This document shows positions 10,211-21,109 of a stretch of 64,000 bases of DNA, piece by piece. A model generated the notes under the pieces. The model saw only the letters and a program-made list of their open reading frames with translations, ran no database searches and was not told the origin of the DNA. The position numbers and the translations under genes are program-made. The DNA comes from Begonia masoniana (Eukaryota; Streptophyta; Magnoliopsida; Cucurbitales; Begoniaceae), in the NCBI GenBank assembly GCA_022432975.1, contig CM039508.1, positions 43,340,646-43,404,645 of the forward strand, in the 5' to 3' direction. Each line of letters starts with the position of its first letter. Position 1 is the first letter of the stretch.

Positions 10211-10327
10211 GGGGGGTCGAGTACGGCCGGTCCAACTGGACCGGCCGTACTCGATTAGGCACGGGTTTTGTTTTTTTGTGAGGTGAGTACGGCTGGTGCA
10301 AATGGACCAGCCGTACTCACCCACAAA

Positions 10328-10786
10328 AAAACAAAAACCCGTGACAATTGTCACGGGTTTTTAAGGTGAGAGTACGGCCGGTCAATTTGGACCGGCCGTA
10401 CTCGGCGCTAGCGGACAAAAAACCCGTGACAATTGTCACGGGTTTTTACTGGCAGAGTACGGCCGGTCCATTTGGACCGGCCGTACTCGGCACTACAGGA
10501 CAAAACCCGTGACTTTTGTCACGGGTTTTACCCATAGGAGGACGGCTGGTCCTCCTATGGGGGCCGTACTCGGACTCGAATATTTGCAAAAAATTGCAAA
10601 AAGAGTCGAGTACGGCCGGTCCAGCTGGACCGGCCGTACTCGGAGTCCGAGTACGTACTCTCGACCCCCCCTGCCAGGTTTAAGTTGAATGTTTTAAATA
10701 CTTCGAGGTTTTATACGAGGAACAGTAACTTTGAAGGGTTTTTTTGTGATTGACCGTTAGTTCAGGGTTTTTTTTGAAAAAAACCC
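10328..10786 (-). repeat. MULE right terminal inverted repeat, palindrome array
   Basis: This is the reverse complement of the left TIR apart from one missing ~44-bp palindrome unit and small indels. Type A palindromes lie at about 10372-10403, 10455-10489 and 10608-10641; type B at about 10334-10362, 10418-10447 and 10502-10529; the CCCATAGGAGGAC palindrome at about 10530-10561. Further inward (10217-10253 and 10284-10320) are more A-type palindromes whose flanks no longer match the left side, so the array extends past the shared TIR. Confidence 0.9.
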
Positions 10787-10795
10787 AATAAAATA
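10787..10795. repeat. MULE target-site duplication, right
   Basis: AATAAAATA directly follows the right TIR, identical to 2149-2157. Confidence 0.92.
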
Positions 10796-10814
10796 TTAAA
10801 CTATTAGATATTTT

Positions 10815-11525
10815 TTAATTCATGAACAATTTTTTTCATCAATTTGAACATCAAACTATGAGGTTTTTTCAATTCAAACACCGTATAATTTTTTTATCAA
10901 TTTAAACATCAAACTATGCACTGTTAGTAAATCGAATAAGTCTAAAAATACTTCAAAAATAAAATCTCTAATTTAACGATCGATTTACTCTAGGATATAC
11001 AGAGAATTTTAAGATTTTGGTTTTATAATGAACTGTCATTACTCTGAATCATACGCAATTCATGAATTGCCATTACACAACTATTCTAATTTTGTTTTTA
11101 GCAAAACTTAATATTTGTTATAACAATTCTTCATATGAATTCAGAATCCCGGGAAGTTGTGAGGTGCAAACTTACGGTAAAATGTTTGGCATTTGATCTA
11201 CACTTATATTAATGGTAGCAGAGTAATGATAATTCATTATAAAGTCAAAAGCTTCAGATTCTATGTATATCCTAATTTAGACTGGTTCAATTTCTTGAGA
11301 TAATCAACGATAAATTAGAGATTTCATTTTCTGAGTATTTTCAGACTTATTCGATTTATTAACAGTGCATAGTTTGATATTTGAATTTACGAAAAAAAAT
11401 TGTGTGGTGTTTTAATTAAAAAAACCCTATAGTTCGATGTTTAAATTAATAAAAATAATTGTTTGGTGTTTAAATTGAAAAAATCACAGCTCAATGCTCG
11501 AATTGACGAAAAAAATTATTCATTT
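10815..11525. mobile_element. MITE-like foldback element
   Basis: Sequence near 10850-10995 (TGCACTGTTAGTAAATCGAA) is the approximate reverse complement of 11305-11400 (TTCGATTTATTAACAGTGCA), and subterminal motifs such as CAAACTATG/CATAGTTTG repeat on both sides. The outer edges (GAACAATTTTTTTCATCAA; GACGAAAAAAATTATTC) are also roughly inverted. No coding sequence. Exact ends and target duplication are unclear; it sits just outside the MULE. Confidence 0.5.
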
Positions 11526-11919
11526 TATCAATGGACAGAAATCTTTTAATAATATTAACATGTGCACACTTTATTTGACATTGTCATATTATTGTATACT
11601 TGTGCCCCACTTCTATGAAAAGTCCTTTCCAACATATTTTAACAAATGGTTTACACGTAATCGGATGATTTTTTAAATTTGGGTGTTCACCTGCTACTTT
11701 TTCTCTACAGAACTGTGCGTACGTGTCGATGTTACATAGAATTTGTTGGTTTTTGTTAGTAGGATATTCTTCCACGCCAACGTAGTCAACGTAAAACCGA
11801 TGACTTTTCCTTAATTTTGACTCTTTCATGACCATATTTTCTTGGAAAAAAAAATCTATAAAATTGTTTTAACTCTGTTCTCTCTCCGGCACAATTTGAT
11901 TTCTTTGGGAGAGAGGGAA

Positions 11920-14417
11920 ATGGCGGTCCGAACGTGGGTGCTATGTATTAAAATAATTTCTCTGTTGTGGTTGAAGCATGTAATAGTTTCTCAAGCATCA
12001 TCAACAGCGGCAAAGTCTGGTTGTGAAAATTTCTGCGGAAACGTCGAAATACCATACCCTTTTGGTATGGGAAGCAATTGCTCTGTCGGCGAGTGGTTTT
12101 CCATCGACTGCAACCGTGCCACCACTCCTCCGAAGCCGTTTTTGAGCAATCTTCAGAGGGAAGTGACGGCTATTTCTTTGAACGGAACTATTTCTGTCAA
12201 TTTTCCGTTAACGTCGAGCTGCAACTCAACCGTTCAGTCTGTAAACTTGACCGGAACCCCTTTTGTGTTCTCCGAATTATACAACAAATTTATTGGTGTG
12301 GGTTGTAATAACCTAGCTTTAATGGTTTTCAATGCTTCCGATGCGAATACTACGAATACGATTGGTGGGTGTCTGTCTCTTTGCAATAATAAGACGCTTA
12401 CCGACGACGCTTACACCTGCAATGGAATTGACTGTTGCCAAACCACTATCCCTTCTGATCTCAAGGTGTTCGACGTAAATCTCACGAGAGTACTATGGGA
12501 AGAAGACGAAAAGGGTTGCAAATATGGATTCTTGGCGAATCAGACCTGGTTTAATTCCAATATTTCACGTCTTTCAAACTTGGAAAGTCGGAAATTAGTG
12601 CCCGCTGTGCTTGAATGGAGTATCCCAGATAACATGCTTAGTTTGCTTGCCGGCACTTCTAATTCAACTTATTGTGGAAATATTTCTCTCCTCAACTCAT
12701 CGTCGTTAGGGAATCCAAGTTCGCAAAACATTTGTTATTGCAAATGGGGATACGAAGGAAATCCTTATCTTTCTAATGGATGCCAAGGTAACTTCTCATC
12801 TTTTTCATCATTCCTGCAAATCAGAAATTTCTTCACACAAAAAAAAAAGCTTAAGTTTAGAAATGGTGGAGAGAAAGAAAATGAGGATTTTGACTCTTTT
12901 TTTTGTTATCACTTTGCATATGATTGCACTGATTGTTGATGATTTACTGATCTAATTTACTCAAATTCTTGTTTTTGATAGATGTGGATGAATGCAAGAA
13001 TCCAGCCATGTTTAATCCTCTCAGTTTTCCCAGTAGAACATTAGTTTGCCTAAATACTGTTGGGAGTTATAGGGTTTTGATTATAGAGGAGTCTACCGAT
13101 CGAACTCAGGCTATTGGCATAGGTAAATATGCTTCTCTTTCTCTTTCTTGACTCTTAAAAACACTTCTTATTTCTCATTTAAATTCACCCTTATTCACTC
13201 TTTGGCAATGAAATCGATAACCAAAATGCAGGTGTCGGGGCTGCTTCTGGAGTGTTGATTCTACTCTTTGGAGGGTGGGGGCTACACAAGGAGTTAAGAG
13301 AAGGAAGAAAGCTAAACAAAAGGAAAAGTTCTTCAAGAGAAATGGAGGATTGTTGTTGAAGCAGCAATTAGCAGAAGGGGAATTCAACGTCGAGAAAACC
13401 AAGCTATTTGATTCGAAGGAGCTCGAGAAGGCCACAGATCGGTTCAATGCAAATCGTATTTTGGGTCAAGGAGGTCAGGGCACTGTCTACAAAGGAATGC
13501 TAGTCGATGGGAAGATAGTGGCCGTGAAGAAATCGAAAAGGGTCGACGAAAGCAAGATAGAGGAGTTCGTCAATGAAGTCGTGATTTTGTCGCAGATCAA
13601 TCACAGAAATATAGTGAAGCTGATGGGATGTTGTTTGGAGACGGAAGTTCCATTGCTAGTCTATGAGTTCATTCCAAATGGAACACTTTTTAACTATCTC
13701 CATCACCCAAATGAAGATGACCTTCCTCTAACTTGGAATATGAGAATGAGAATTGCCACTGAAATTGCAGGCGCCCTTTTCTACTTGCACTCTGCAGCCT
13801 CTCAGCCTATCTATCATAGAGACATAAAATCCTCCAACATTCTCTTGGACGAAAAATATCGGGCCAAAATAGCCGACTTTGGCACCTCAAGGTCGGTTGC
13901 CATCGACCAAACCCATGTCACCACCCAAGTGCAGGGCACTTTCGGCTACTTGGATCCCGAGTTCTTCCAATCCAGCCAATTCACCGAAAAGAGTGACGTT
14001 TACAGCTTTGGGGTCGTTTTGGCCGAGCTTTTGACTGGGCAAGCGCCGATTTCTACAAAGAGATTGATGGAAGGAACAAGTTTGGCCTTTTATTTCATTG
14101 ATTCTATGAATGGAAACAAACTTTTCGACATTCTTGATAACAGAGTTATCAAGGAAGGCAAGCGAGAAGATATCATTCTAGTTGCGAACCTTGCAAAAAG
14201 GTGCATGAGCTTGACCGGAAGAGATCGGCCAACGATGAAGGAAGTTGTCGTGGAGCTCGATTCCGTCCAGATGACGCAAAAAGCGCTTGTCGTTGGAAAT
14301 ACTCAAGAAGTGGATGAATTTTTGATGACAGAAGAAACTCTGGCTTGGGAGGAAGACATTTCTATGTCAACAAGGTCTGATTTGAGTAGTGATACGTTTA
14401 GATTGTTACAACATTAA
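11920..14417 (+). pseudogene. WAK-like receptor kinase copy 1, single-base frameshift
   Basis: Three exons by comparison with copy 2: 11920-12787, 12982-13122, 13232-14417. The product has a signal peptide, a GUB_WAK galacturonan-binding region ([15 protein letters not shown]), a reduced EGF-like exon (DVDECKNP...CLNTVGSY), a membrane segment ([15 protein letters not shown]) and a complete RD kinase ([40 protein letters not shown]). Copy 2 reads CACAAAGGAG after the membrane segment; here one A is missing (CACAAGGAG, ~13285), so membrane and kinase parts are out of frame and total exon length is not a multiple of three. Four codons are also absent in the kinase N-lobe. Either a pseudogene or a sequence error; the kinase alone remains open (13275-14417). 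Confidence 0.8.
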
Positions 14418-14860
14418 ACCACAAATCTAAATCATGGAATTTGGAGAAAGTATTGTAATAACCTTATATATCTTGTATAGAAGTCAAGTCTTATGGGATG
14501 CAGTTGAATAATTAGTTTGATTGATTTTAATAGATGTTCAGAAACTCTTCTCATGTGTTGAAAGATTAGTAATTAGTGTAATTTTATGGATTTTATTCAT
14601 TTTTTATGACAATATATATATAGTTAAACAAAATCTTATTAACATTTGTATAATATACAATGACATTTAATATGATACCACACACAAATAGCCAACTTGG
14701 ACAATCCGAGTAACGTTACATTTACTCTTTAATCGTACCTCTTAATTTTTAACACTTATATAACATTCATTAATTAATACAATTAATTATTCATTTTTAA
14801 TATATTATGTTGATGGCACCAATTAATAGACGTCACGTTAGAACGTAAGATTAGAGGGTT
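14418..14860. other. WAK copy 1 3' flank
   Basis: The first ~190 bp match the 3' flank of WAK copy 2 (23613-23800) and probably contain the 3' UTR. The rest is AT-rich and unmatched. It holds no nsLTP promoter although an nsLTP body follows. Confidence 0.5.
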
Positions 14861-15215
14861 AACTTAGCATTAAGAATCATAGCAGTGGAGGCAGCAGTGA
14901 TAGCCATGTTCGTAGTGGCAGCCACAGCCGACGAGGAAGCAGTGAGCTGTCGGGAGGTGGACTCCGCGCTGGGTCCGTGCTTGAGGTATCTCGTCAATGG
15001 CGGGGTGCCTGGGGAAGAGTGTTGCAAAGGAGTAGAGAAACTGGAGGGGATGACTCCAACTACAGAAGATAGGCGCATTATGCGTGAAGGAAGCTGCTCT
15101 CATAAACAAGAACATCAAAGACGAAGCCGCCAAAGAACTCCCTTCCAAATGCAAAATCACCGTCAGGATCCCCATCTCCAAAGACGTCGACTGCGCTACG
15201 TAAAGTTTATCTTTC
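14861..15215 (+). pseudogene. nsLTP copy 1, promoterless and broken
   Basis: From AGCATTAA (14867) onward this matches the intact nsLTP at 24608, but the ATG, first codons and promoter are absent. The 10 bases encoding the start of the CxC motif are replaced (CGCATTATGCG versus CGCACAGCCTGCGAATGCG), so Cys5 and the frame are lost. Later sequence again matches (CATCAAAGACGAAGCCGCC...). The missing 5' part is found at 20700-20870, fused to WAK copy 2. Confidence 0.85.
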
Positions 15216-15239
15216 CAAACTTTTAACCAGAATTTTCAG

Positions 15240-15840
15240 TGTGTATGGTTGATCTTGGTTTTTTCTCTCTCGGTTGCTGGATTGAGTGAAAGTAAGAAAG
15301 ATAAAGAGAAAGAAGAATAAAGGAGGAAGCAGAGATGGCGTAGCTGTTTCATATCATATGTACTATGTTGTAACCGCAAGCTTTAATAAGAAAAGAGAGT
15401 TAAATGGAAATTTACTCCAGGAGATTTTTTTTTTTTTCCTTTTCCACCTTCTTCTTCCTCGGTTAAGGAGAGAGCTCCCTGTCTCTCTTGGAAATCTTCT
15501 CTCGCCACGAAGGCGTCCTCTCTCTCTTTGTCACTCTCTCTCGGCAGTTCATCGTTTGCTGATTGTGGCTTCGGGGAAGAATCGGTTTTGGGTAAGCAAA
15601 ATTTTCTCATTGCCCTTTCGATTTTGTTGCTGTCACTCAACTATTCACATGATTTTCTTCCCAGGCTCGGAGGGAATAACTGAGCTATTTCAGATGAAGC
15701 TCGGCGGAGTTGGCGGCAGTCCCTTCATAGCAAATCGGAGTCAGGGTAAGCGAGAGAATTCTGATTTCTCTTTTCTATTTTTCGAAGACTCTGCATATGG
15801 AGTTTTAATGGTGTGTTGCTGGGAGGTTTGGCTGTATTAG
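15240..15840 (+). other. Possible 5' leader/first exon of an unidentified gene
   Basis: A pyrimidine-rich leader (15430-15550), a possible intron (GGTAAGCAAA ... TTCCCAG, 15589-15664) and a short open stretch MKLGGVGGSPFIANRSQG ending at another GTAAGC donor (~15747). It has the look of a plant gene start, but no body follows before the copia remnant. Product not recognised; may be a captured or truncated gene head. Confidence 0.3.
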
Positions 15841-15979
15841 ATTTCCGAATCCATGAAGAAGAAGAAGAAGAAATGGACGAAAATGTTCCACACTGAAAAC
15901 TCCAAGTCCCTTTACAAACTATCGGCTAACTCTATACACACAGTAGCTGCCTTATTCTTTTCGTACAAAATAAACCGAA

Positions 15980-18140
15980 AAACTGTAAAAGTAATTAACA
16001 GTAACCAACTCTGATTTCCAGATTAACTTCTTCCAACTATGTCTCACTAGTAGTCTTAATATTCCCCCTCAAGATTGAGAATATATATTTACCAACTCCA
16101 TCTTGCAAACAAGGTCATGAAAAAGGCTAGGATAAAGTGGCTTTGTTAAGACATCAGCAACCTGATGTTTAGAAGAAACATGCAGTGTTGCTTTAGCTGA
16201 ATTTGTTGTCGAACTATATGACAATCAATATCTATATGTTTTGTCTGTTCATGGAATACGAGATTAATAGCAATGTATAAAGCTGACTGGTAGTCGTCAA
16301 ATAAGAGCGCCAGATTATTATTATCTAATTGAAAGTTGGCTAAAAGAGCTCGCAACCAAATTAGTTCACATGTAACCTGAGTCATAGTTCTATACTCTGC
16401 CTCCGCAGTAGATTTAGAAACCGTTTGTTGTTTCTTGGACTTCCGTGAGATTAACGAGTTTCCAAGAAAAACACAAAAACCCGTGATTGATCGTCTTGAA
16501 TCTAGACACGTTCCCCAATCCGACTCACTAAAAGCTTTTAATTGCATATGAGATGAAGCTTAATAGAATAAACCTTGACTAGGAGAACCTTTTATATATC
16601 ACAATATGCGGAACGCTACTTGCAGATGAAATGTTGTAGGCTGAGATAAAAATTGACTCAACTTATTCACATCAAAAGTAATATCTGGTCGTGTAATTGT
16701 GAGATACATCAGCTTTCCAATGAGCTTTCTATAGACAGTAGCATCATTTAGGGAAATACCTCTTTCAAGAGACAACTTACAGTTGACATCCATAGGCGTC
16801 GGCAAAGTTCCTTTGATTAATAGAAATTCCTTTACTGTTTCGAGCAATCTCAAGCCCTAAAAAATAATGAAGTTTACCTAGATCCTTCAACATGAATTTA
16901 CTATTCAGTAATTCTTTAAGCTGATTCATATATCAGATAGAAGTTTCAGCCATTATAATATCGTCCACATATACCAAAACAGCAATAAACGAACTTGAGC
17001 TGAAGCGCAAGAATAATTAACTGTCTAAAGTGGATTGAGTAAATCCATAAGACTGTAGCTCACTAGAATATTTGCTAAACGAGGCTTGTTTCAAGCCATA
17101 CAACGACTTGTGTAATTTGCAAACTAATGTTGATTGGTTTTCCCCCTGTTTTGAATCATCTTTGATTTTATATCCAAGAGCTAGAGACATATAAACCTTC
17201 TCATGTAATTCTCCATGTAGAAAAGCATTGTCGACATCTAATTGTACTAGATGCCAACCATGAATAGCAGCTAAAGCTAGCAGCAATTTCACATTAACTA
17301 GTTTGGCGACGGGAGAAAAGTAACGAAATAGTCAATACCTTCTTGTTGTGTATATCCTTTGGCTACTAACCGAGCCTTATACCGTTAAGTGGATCCATCA
17401 GCTTTGTATTTAATTTTGTAAATCCATTTACAGCCAACTACATGCTTACCAGCCGGAAGATTGGTTATTGACCAAGTTGAATTGCTCTCAAGAGCTTTCA
17501 ACTCAGCCTTTGCATTGCCTCTTGCCAGTCAAGGAACTTCTCAGCTTGTGTAAAGGTTTTTGGTTTTGAATGAATAGAAACAGCAAGAGTAAAGGCTTTA
17601 AAATATGGTGATAGACGATGATATGACAAAAATTTGGAAGTAGAATATTTTGATGGTGATACAAAAAGATAGGATCATTGAACAGGATTTGCCAAGTAAC
17701 AATGATAATCACTTAGATAGGAGGGCTGTTTAATCATTCTGGAAGAGCGATGTGAATTTCCAGATGATAAGTTTTCTGTAGTTGATGAGGAGGGAATGTG
17801 ATTATCTGGTGTATGAGTTGAGTATGATGGAAAAGAACACTTACAGAAGCTCTTATCACATGCCATGATATGTCAACAGTGTGCCTTTTAATTTTTGTTG
17901 AAAGAGGGAGGTCCAGACGAGTTAAAGGTGATAGGAGGATTTTGATCATTTGAAGAATTAGCTCCACGAACTGTTATCTGTCTTTCTTCTTGAATTACCA
18001 AGGAGAACACTTTTGCAATAATTGGTAGGGGTGGTTCCATCATCAAAATCTGTGCTCTAACTTGTGAGTATGAATCGTTTAGACCCATTAAAAACTGCAA
18101 AACATATTCCTGCCGTTGATAAGCGAGCAAAGGTTTCATT
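15980..18140 (-). pseudogene. Ty1/copia retrotransposon remnant
   Basis: Minus-strand blocks in copia order: gag-like segment (18139-17888, QFLMGLNDSYSQVRAQILMM), unclear middle, reverse transcriptase (17292-17017, [14 protein letters not shown] and [11 protein letters not shown]; 16853-16599, RKLIGKLMYLTITRPDI), and RNase H (16547-16146, DWGTCLDSRRSITGFCVFLG, TAEAEYR). Many stops and frameshifts; most of the integrase is gone. Downstream (16061-16080 region) is the CCCCCTCAAG motif typical of copia 3' ends. No LTR pair seen. Confidence 0.8.
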
Positions 18141-19967
18141 CCTCTACAAGTTCATCATTTTATGATTTCTTACCATTGTTCTATTGCATATATTTTTTTA
18201 TACACATTTTTTTTACATGAAAAATTATTGTTTTAACTAGAGTTGTAGTATCGTGTTTTTTGGCACAAAACTCTAAACCTGATTAGGGTATTTTTCATTA
18301 CTGTTGCAATCATCAAATTCGCTGCTTTTATTTTAATTACATAAAACATGACATGCTTGGAAATCGCGAGTGACTCTATTTTTGCTCGATTTTAACTTCT
18401 TACTTTTAATATTCTATATTTTTTATATCCTTTATGTTTCTAAATAAAATTTTTCATATTATACGATGTCAACTTCTTTTTCTTTCGTGATTACTTAAAT
18501 TTTGTTATTTAGTTGGCATTTGATCACAAACTACTTTCTGGTCAAATCAGTCAAGCCCTCGGTTTTTGTGTTTGGATTGTTAAGAGGAGATTCCTGAAGC
18601 GTTTGTGCCTTCAGTGTATTTAGGGAATTTCTTGTGTAATTGAATCTCAGAAATTTGGTTAAGTAAATTAAATTGTCGCCAGGGAATTTTGTTTAGAGTT
18701 TGGAAAATTTTCATCGATTAGGTTTGAGAGATTTTGGTTGGATTTTAAAACTTTTTCTCTTGTTTCCGGCTGCGGGGAAAAGAGGAAGGAAAGGAGAGGG
18801 AGAACACCGATTGGAAAACAACGAATATGCAGCGCTTGCCTCGGGTTCGTCTCGTCCCGGTCTCCAAGTTTTGTAAAAGGTAAGTCTCTCTAAGCTCGTT
18901 GTCTTTAGTTTCGTGTTTAGGTTTTTGATATTTCGTTGGATTTAGGTTTTTGGATTAAATCTTGAAATTTTGAGTTTTTTTGGTGTTATTTAGTTCAATC
19001 CAAGTTTTTTTCTTTTTGGGAGTAAAAATTGGAGGAAATTGCGCGTTTTTTCGTGAAAATCGTCGCCTAAACGGCGTCTCCAGACATCTCCATCGCGAGC
19101 GAACTCCCACGTTGCAAAGCAGAGTCCCGCAGTGCAGAGTGCGGAGTCTTGCAGGTAGACTTGCGAGTCCCGCGGGTTGACGTGCAGAGTTCTGCGGGTT
19201 TCACCTGCAAACGCATGCGGGTTAACTAGCAGACTCCTGGCTAGCGGACTCCCACTATTTGACCATTGACTTGACTTTGTGAGGAAACTTTGACCGCCTT
19301 TTTGGGTCGCTAAACGATGTCAAAAATTTCTAGAACCCCGTACGCCAATGCGTTTCGTCATTCTGAATGTGATGGTGGTCTCTGTTTCTTGAAATTCTTT
19401 TCTAATCATTTTTCACGATTTTATTGGTATAAGGTAGATATTTCTAAATTAGGTTGGTTATGATTGGTGCTATATAAATTCAAGATTAATAAATAATTTT
19501 AAGAAATTTTGAAGGTCGAGCATGCACGACCAAATTTTGAGTTTTGTCATTGTCGTATGCGTGAATCAACTATGTTCACTTGTCAATTGTTTCTAGTTAG
19601 GGTTTTTAGTATCGAGTTACAGCATATCTGATATCCTTGAGGTCTAGGTTGAAATTTTGATCGCGATTTTGATTTTAGGTTACGAAGTTTGGCTTTGTAC
19701 TTGATAGCGCCTTCCGACTAGTCAGTAAGTTGTTGTCCTCATCGAAATAGGAGTTTCTATACCGAACCTTTTCACATTGCATTGTTGGTGGATTGACACC
19801 CATGAAAAACCTTGATGGGGCTCGATCACCAGCACATTAGATTTTTATGCATAAATTCATATGTTTTGCACGTTTAAATTTTTATGTGCATGATATTTCA
19901 TGTTAGACTGATAATTTACAATGATATTTCATTGTCTGATGGCCTATTTTTTATTCGGGTCGTGACA
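18141..19967 (+). repeat. LTR-like block, possibly a solo LTR
   Basis: No gene. The right edge CGGGTCGTGACA (ending 19967) matches the 3' end style of chromovirus LTRs, but no tRNA-primer site follows. 19080-19260 contains a degenerate tandem of CAGAGTCCCGCAG-like motifs. The left edge is not defined; 18141-18500 is plain AT-rich DNA. Confidence 0.35.
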
Positions 19968-20690
19968 TTGCTAATTTACTAAAATTGAACATAAATACTG
20001 AAAATAAAATACGTCCACGTTGATTCTAGTCAACTCACTCCAATGACACCCCATTTTGGGATTTCATTATAAGAAGTATAAATTGACAACTCAGGAGTAG
20101 ACTCAGCGTATAAATTTATTTATTTATATTAATTTCTTTAGAAATTTTAAATTCAATTCGAGATGTTAAATTTTATTGAACCCTGTAAATTTTAATTTAT
20201 TTAATTTTATCTAGCATATTTTATTCATACATATATTATCACTCTTCAAATTATCGATTTACCAAATTACTGAAAATCTAAGATGGTTACGAAAGACAAA
20301 ACGAGTCAACTCATGACACAGTGATTGTCAATAACACGTAAAAAGAGAAAACATGAAATTTATAAATAATAAAAATATCAGATTTAACCGAGTCTTAATA
20401 TAACTACTAGATCAGCCATACAATCATCCCACGTCAGTTGATGATGAGACTGAGTCCAACAAGCATGATATGCTTCACCTCTAAATGCTCTCTATTATTG
20501 TTGAGCCAATCTATTGAAAAGTCAAAGTAAAGGGAGAAAAAGAAAGGCTTTTCATGAGTGGGGTTGGGAGAAGGAAAATAGGAGGAGAGAGAAGCAAATA
20601 TCTTTTTGTTCTCTCCATGTATTTATTTTTTCAATAATTGATGTTAAGTTCGAATAATAAAATAGTTAAAATAAATAATAAATTATATCA
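19968..20690. other. Intergenic, no feature seen
   Basis: AT-rich sequence without a supportable ORF, repeat or RNA gene. Confidence 0.5.
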
Positions 20691-20699
20691 ATTAATATT

Positions 20700-20855
20700 T
20701 GATAGAAAAATGACGAACAAAGGCCATCCAAACAAGCTCATAACATAAAGCCAAAACTACACGACCGTATCACCACCGTTTTCGAGTCTCATCATCAATT
20801 ATAAAAACCCATCAACACTTCTCATCGAACCACCAAAACTCAAAACAAGAGAGAG
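20700..20855 (+). promoter_or_regulatory. nsLTP promoter and leader, now upstream of WAK copy 2
   Basis: About 150 bp match the promoter of the intact nsLTP (24430-24607), including TATAAAAA at 20800-20807, the leader ending CAAGAGAGAG and the ATGGCGAGCATTAA start. Right after AGCATTAA (20868) the sequence switches to the WAK 5' flank, matching 11676 onward. So an nsLTP promoter and its first codons now lie ~240 bp upstream of the WAK copy 2 ATG. Confidence 0.8.
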
Positions 20856-20951
20856 ATGGCGAGCATTAAATTTGGTTGTTCAACTGCTACTTTTCTCTAC
20901 AGAACTGTGCGTATGTGTCGACGTTACATAGAATTTGTTGGTTTTTATTAG
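20856..20951 (+). other. Chimeric 31-codon upstream ORF
   Basis: Starts at the nsLTP ATG (MASIK) and runs in frame into WAK 5'-flank sequence, ending at TAG 20949-20951, before the WAK copy 2 ATG at 21110. If the nsLTP TATA box is used, this would be an upstream ORF in the WAK transcript. Confidence 0.6.
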
Positions 20952-21109
20952 TAGGATATTCTTCCACGCCAACGTAGTCAACGTAAAACCTATGACTTTT
21001 CCTTAATTTTGACTCTTTCACGACCATATTTTCTTGGAAAAAAAATCTATAAAATTGTTTAACTCTGTTCTCTCTCAGGCACAGTTCGTTCTCTTAGGAA
21101 GAGAGGGAA

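Larger units (their letters stand above)
2158..10786. mobile_element. Complete Mutator-like element (MULE), two-gene MuDR-type layout
   Basis: The element is 8,629 bp, bounded by GGGTTTTTTTC...GAAAAAAACCC termini and by a perfect 9-bp target duplication AATAAAATA at 2149-2157 and 10787-10795; 9 bp is the diagnostic Mutator length. It holds an accessory gene on + (3292-4527), a transposase on - (7445-9593) and a 1,084-bp inverted repeat between their 3' ends. Convergent genes each starting near one TIR resemble maize MuDR (established knowledge), but the accessory protein here is not recognisably MURB. The intact target site and open transposase frame suggest a young, possibly autonomous insertion. 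Confidence 0.93.

Noticed and set aside
10014..10301. Minus-strand ORF over the right MULE palindromes
   Set aside because: It covers the TATA box, leader and palindrome array of the transposase gene; composition is not protein-like.
15286..15840. 184-codon plus-strand ORF as a gene
   Set aside because: Spans a pyrimidine leader, a probable intron and low-complexity sequence; reported only as a possible gene head.
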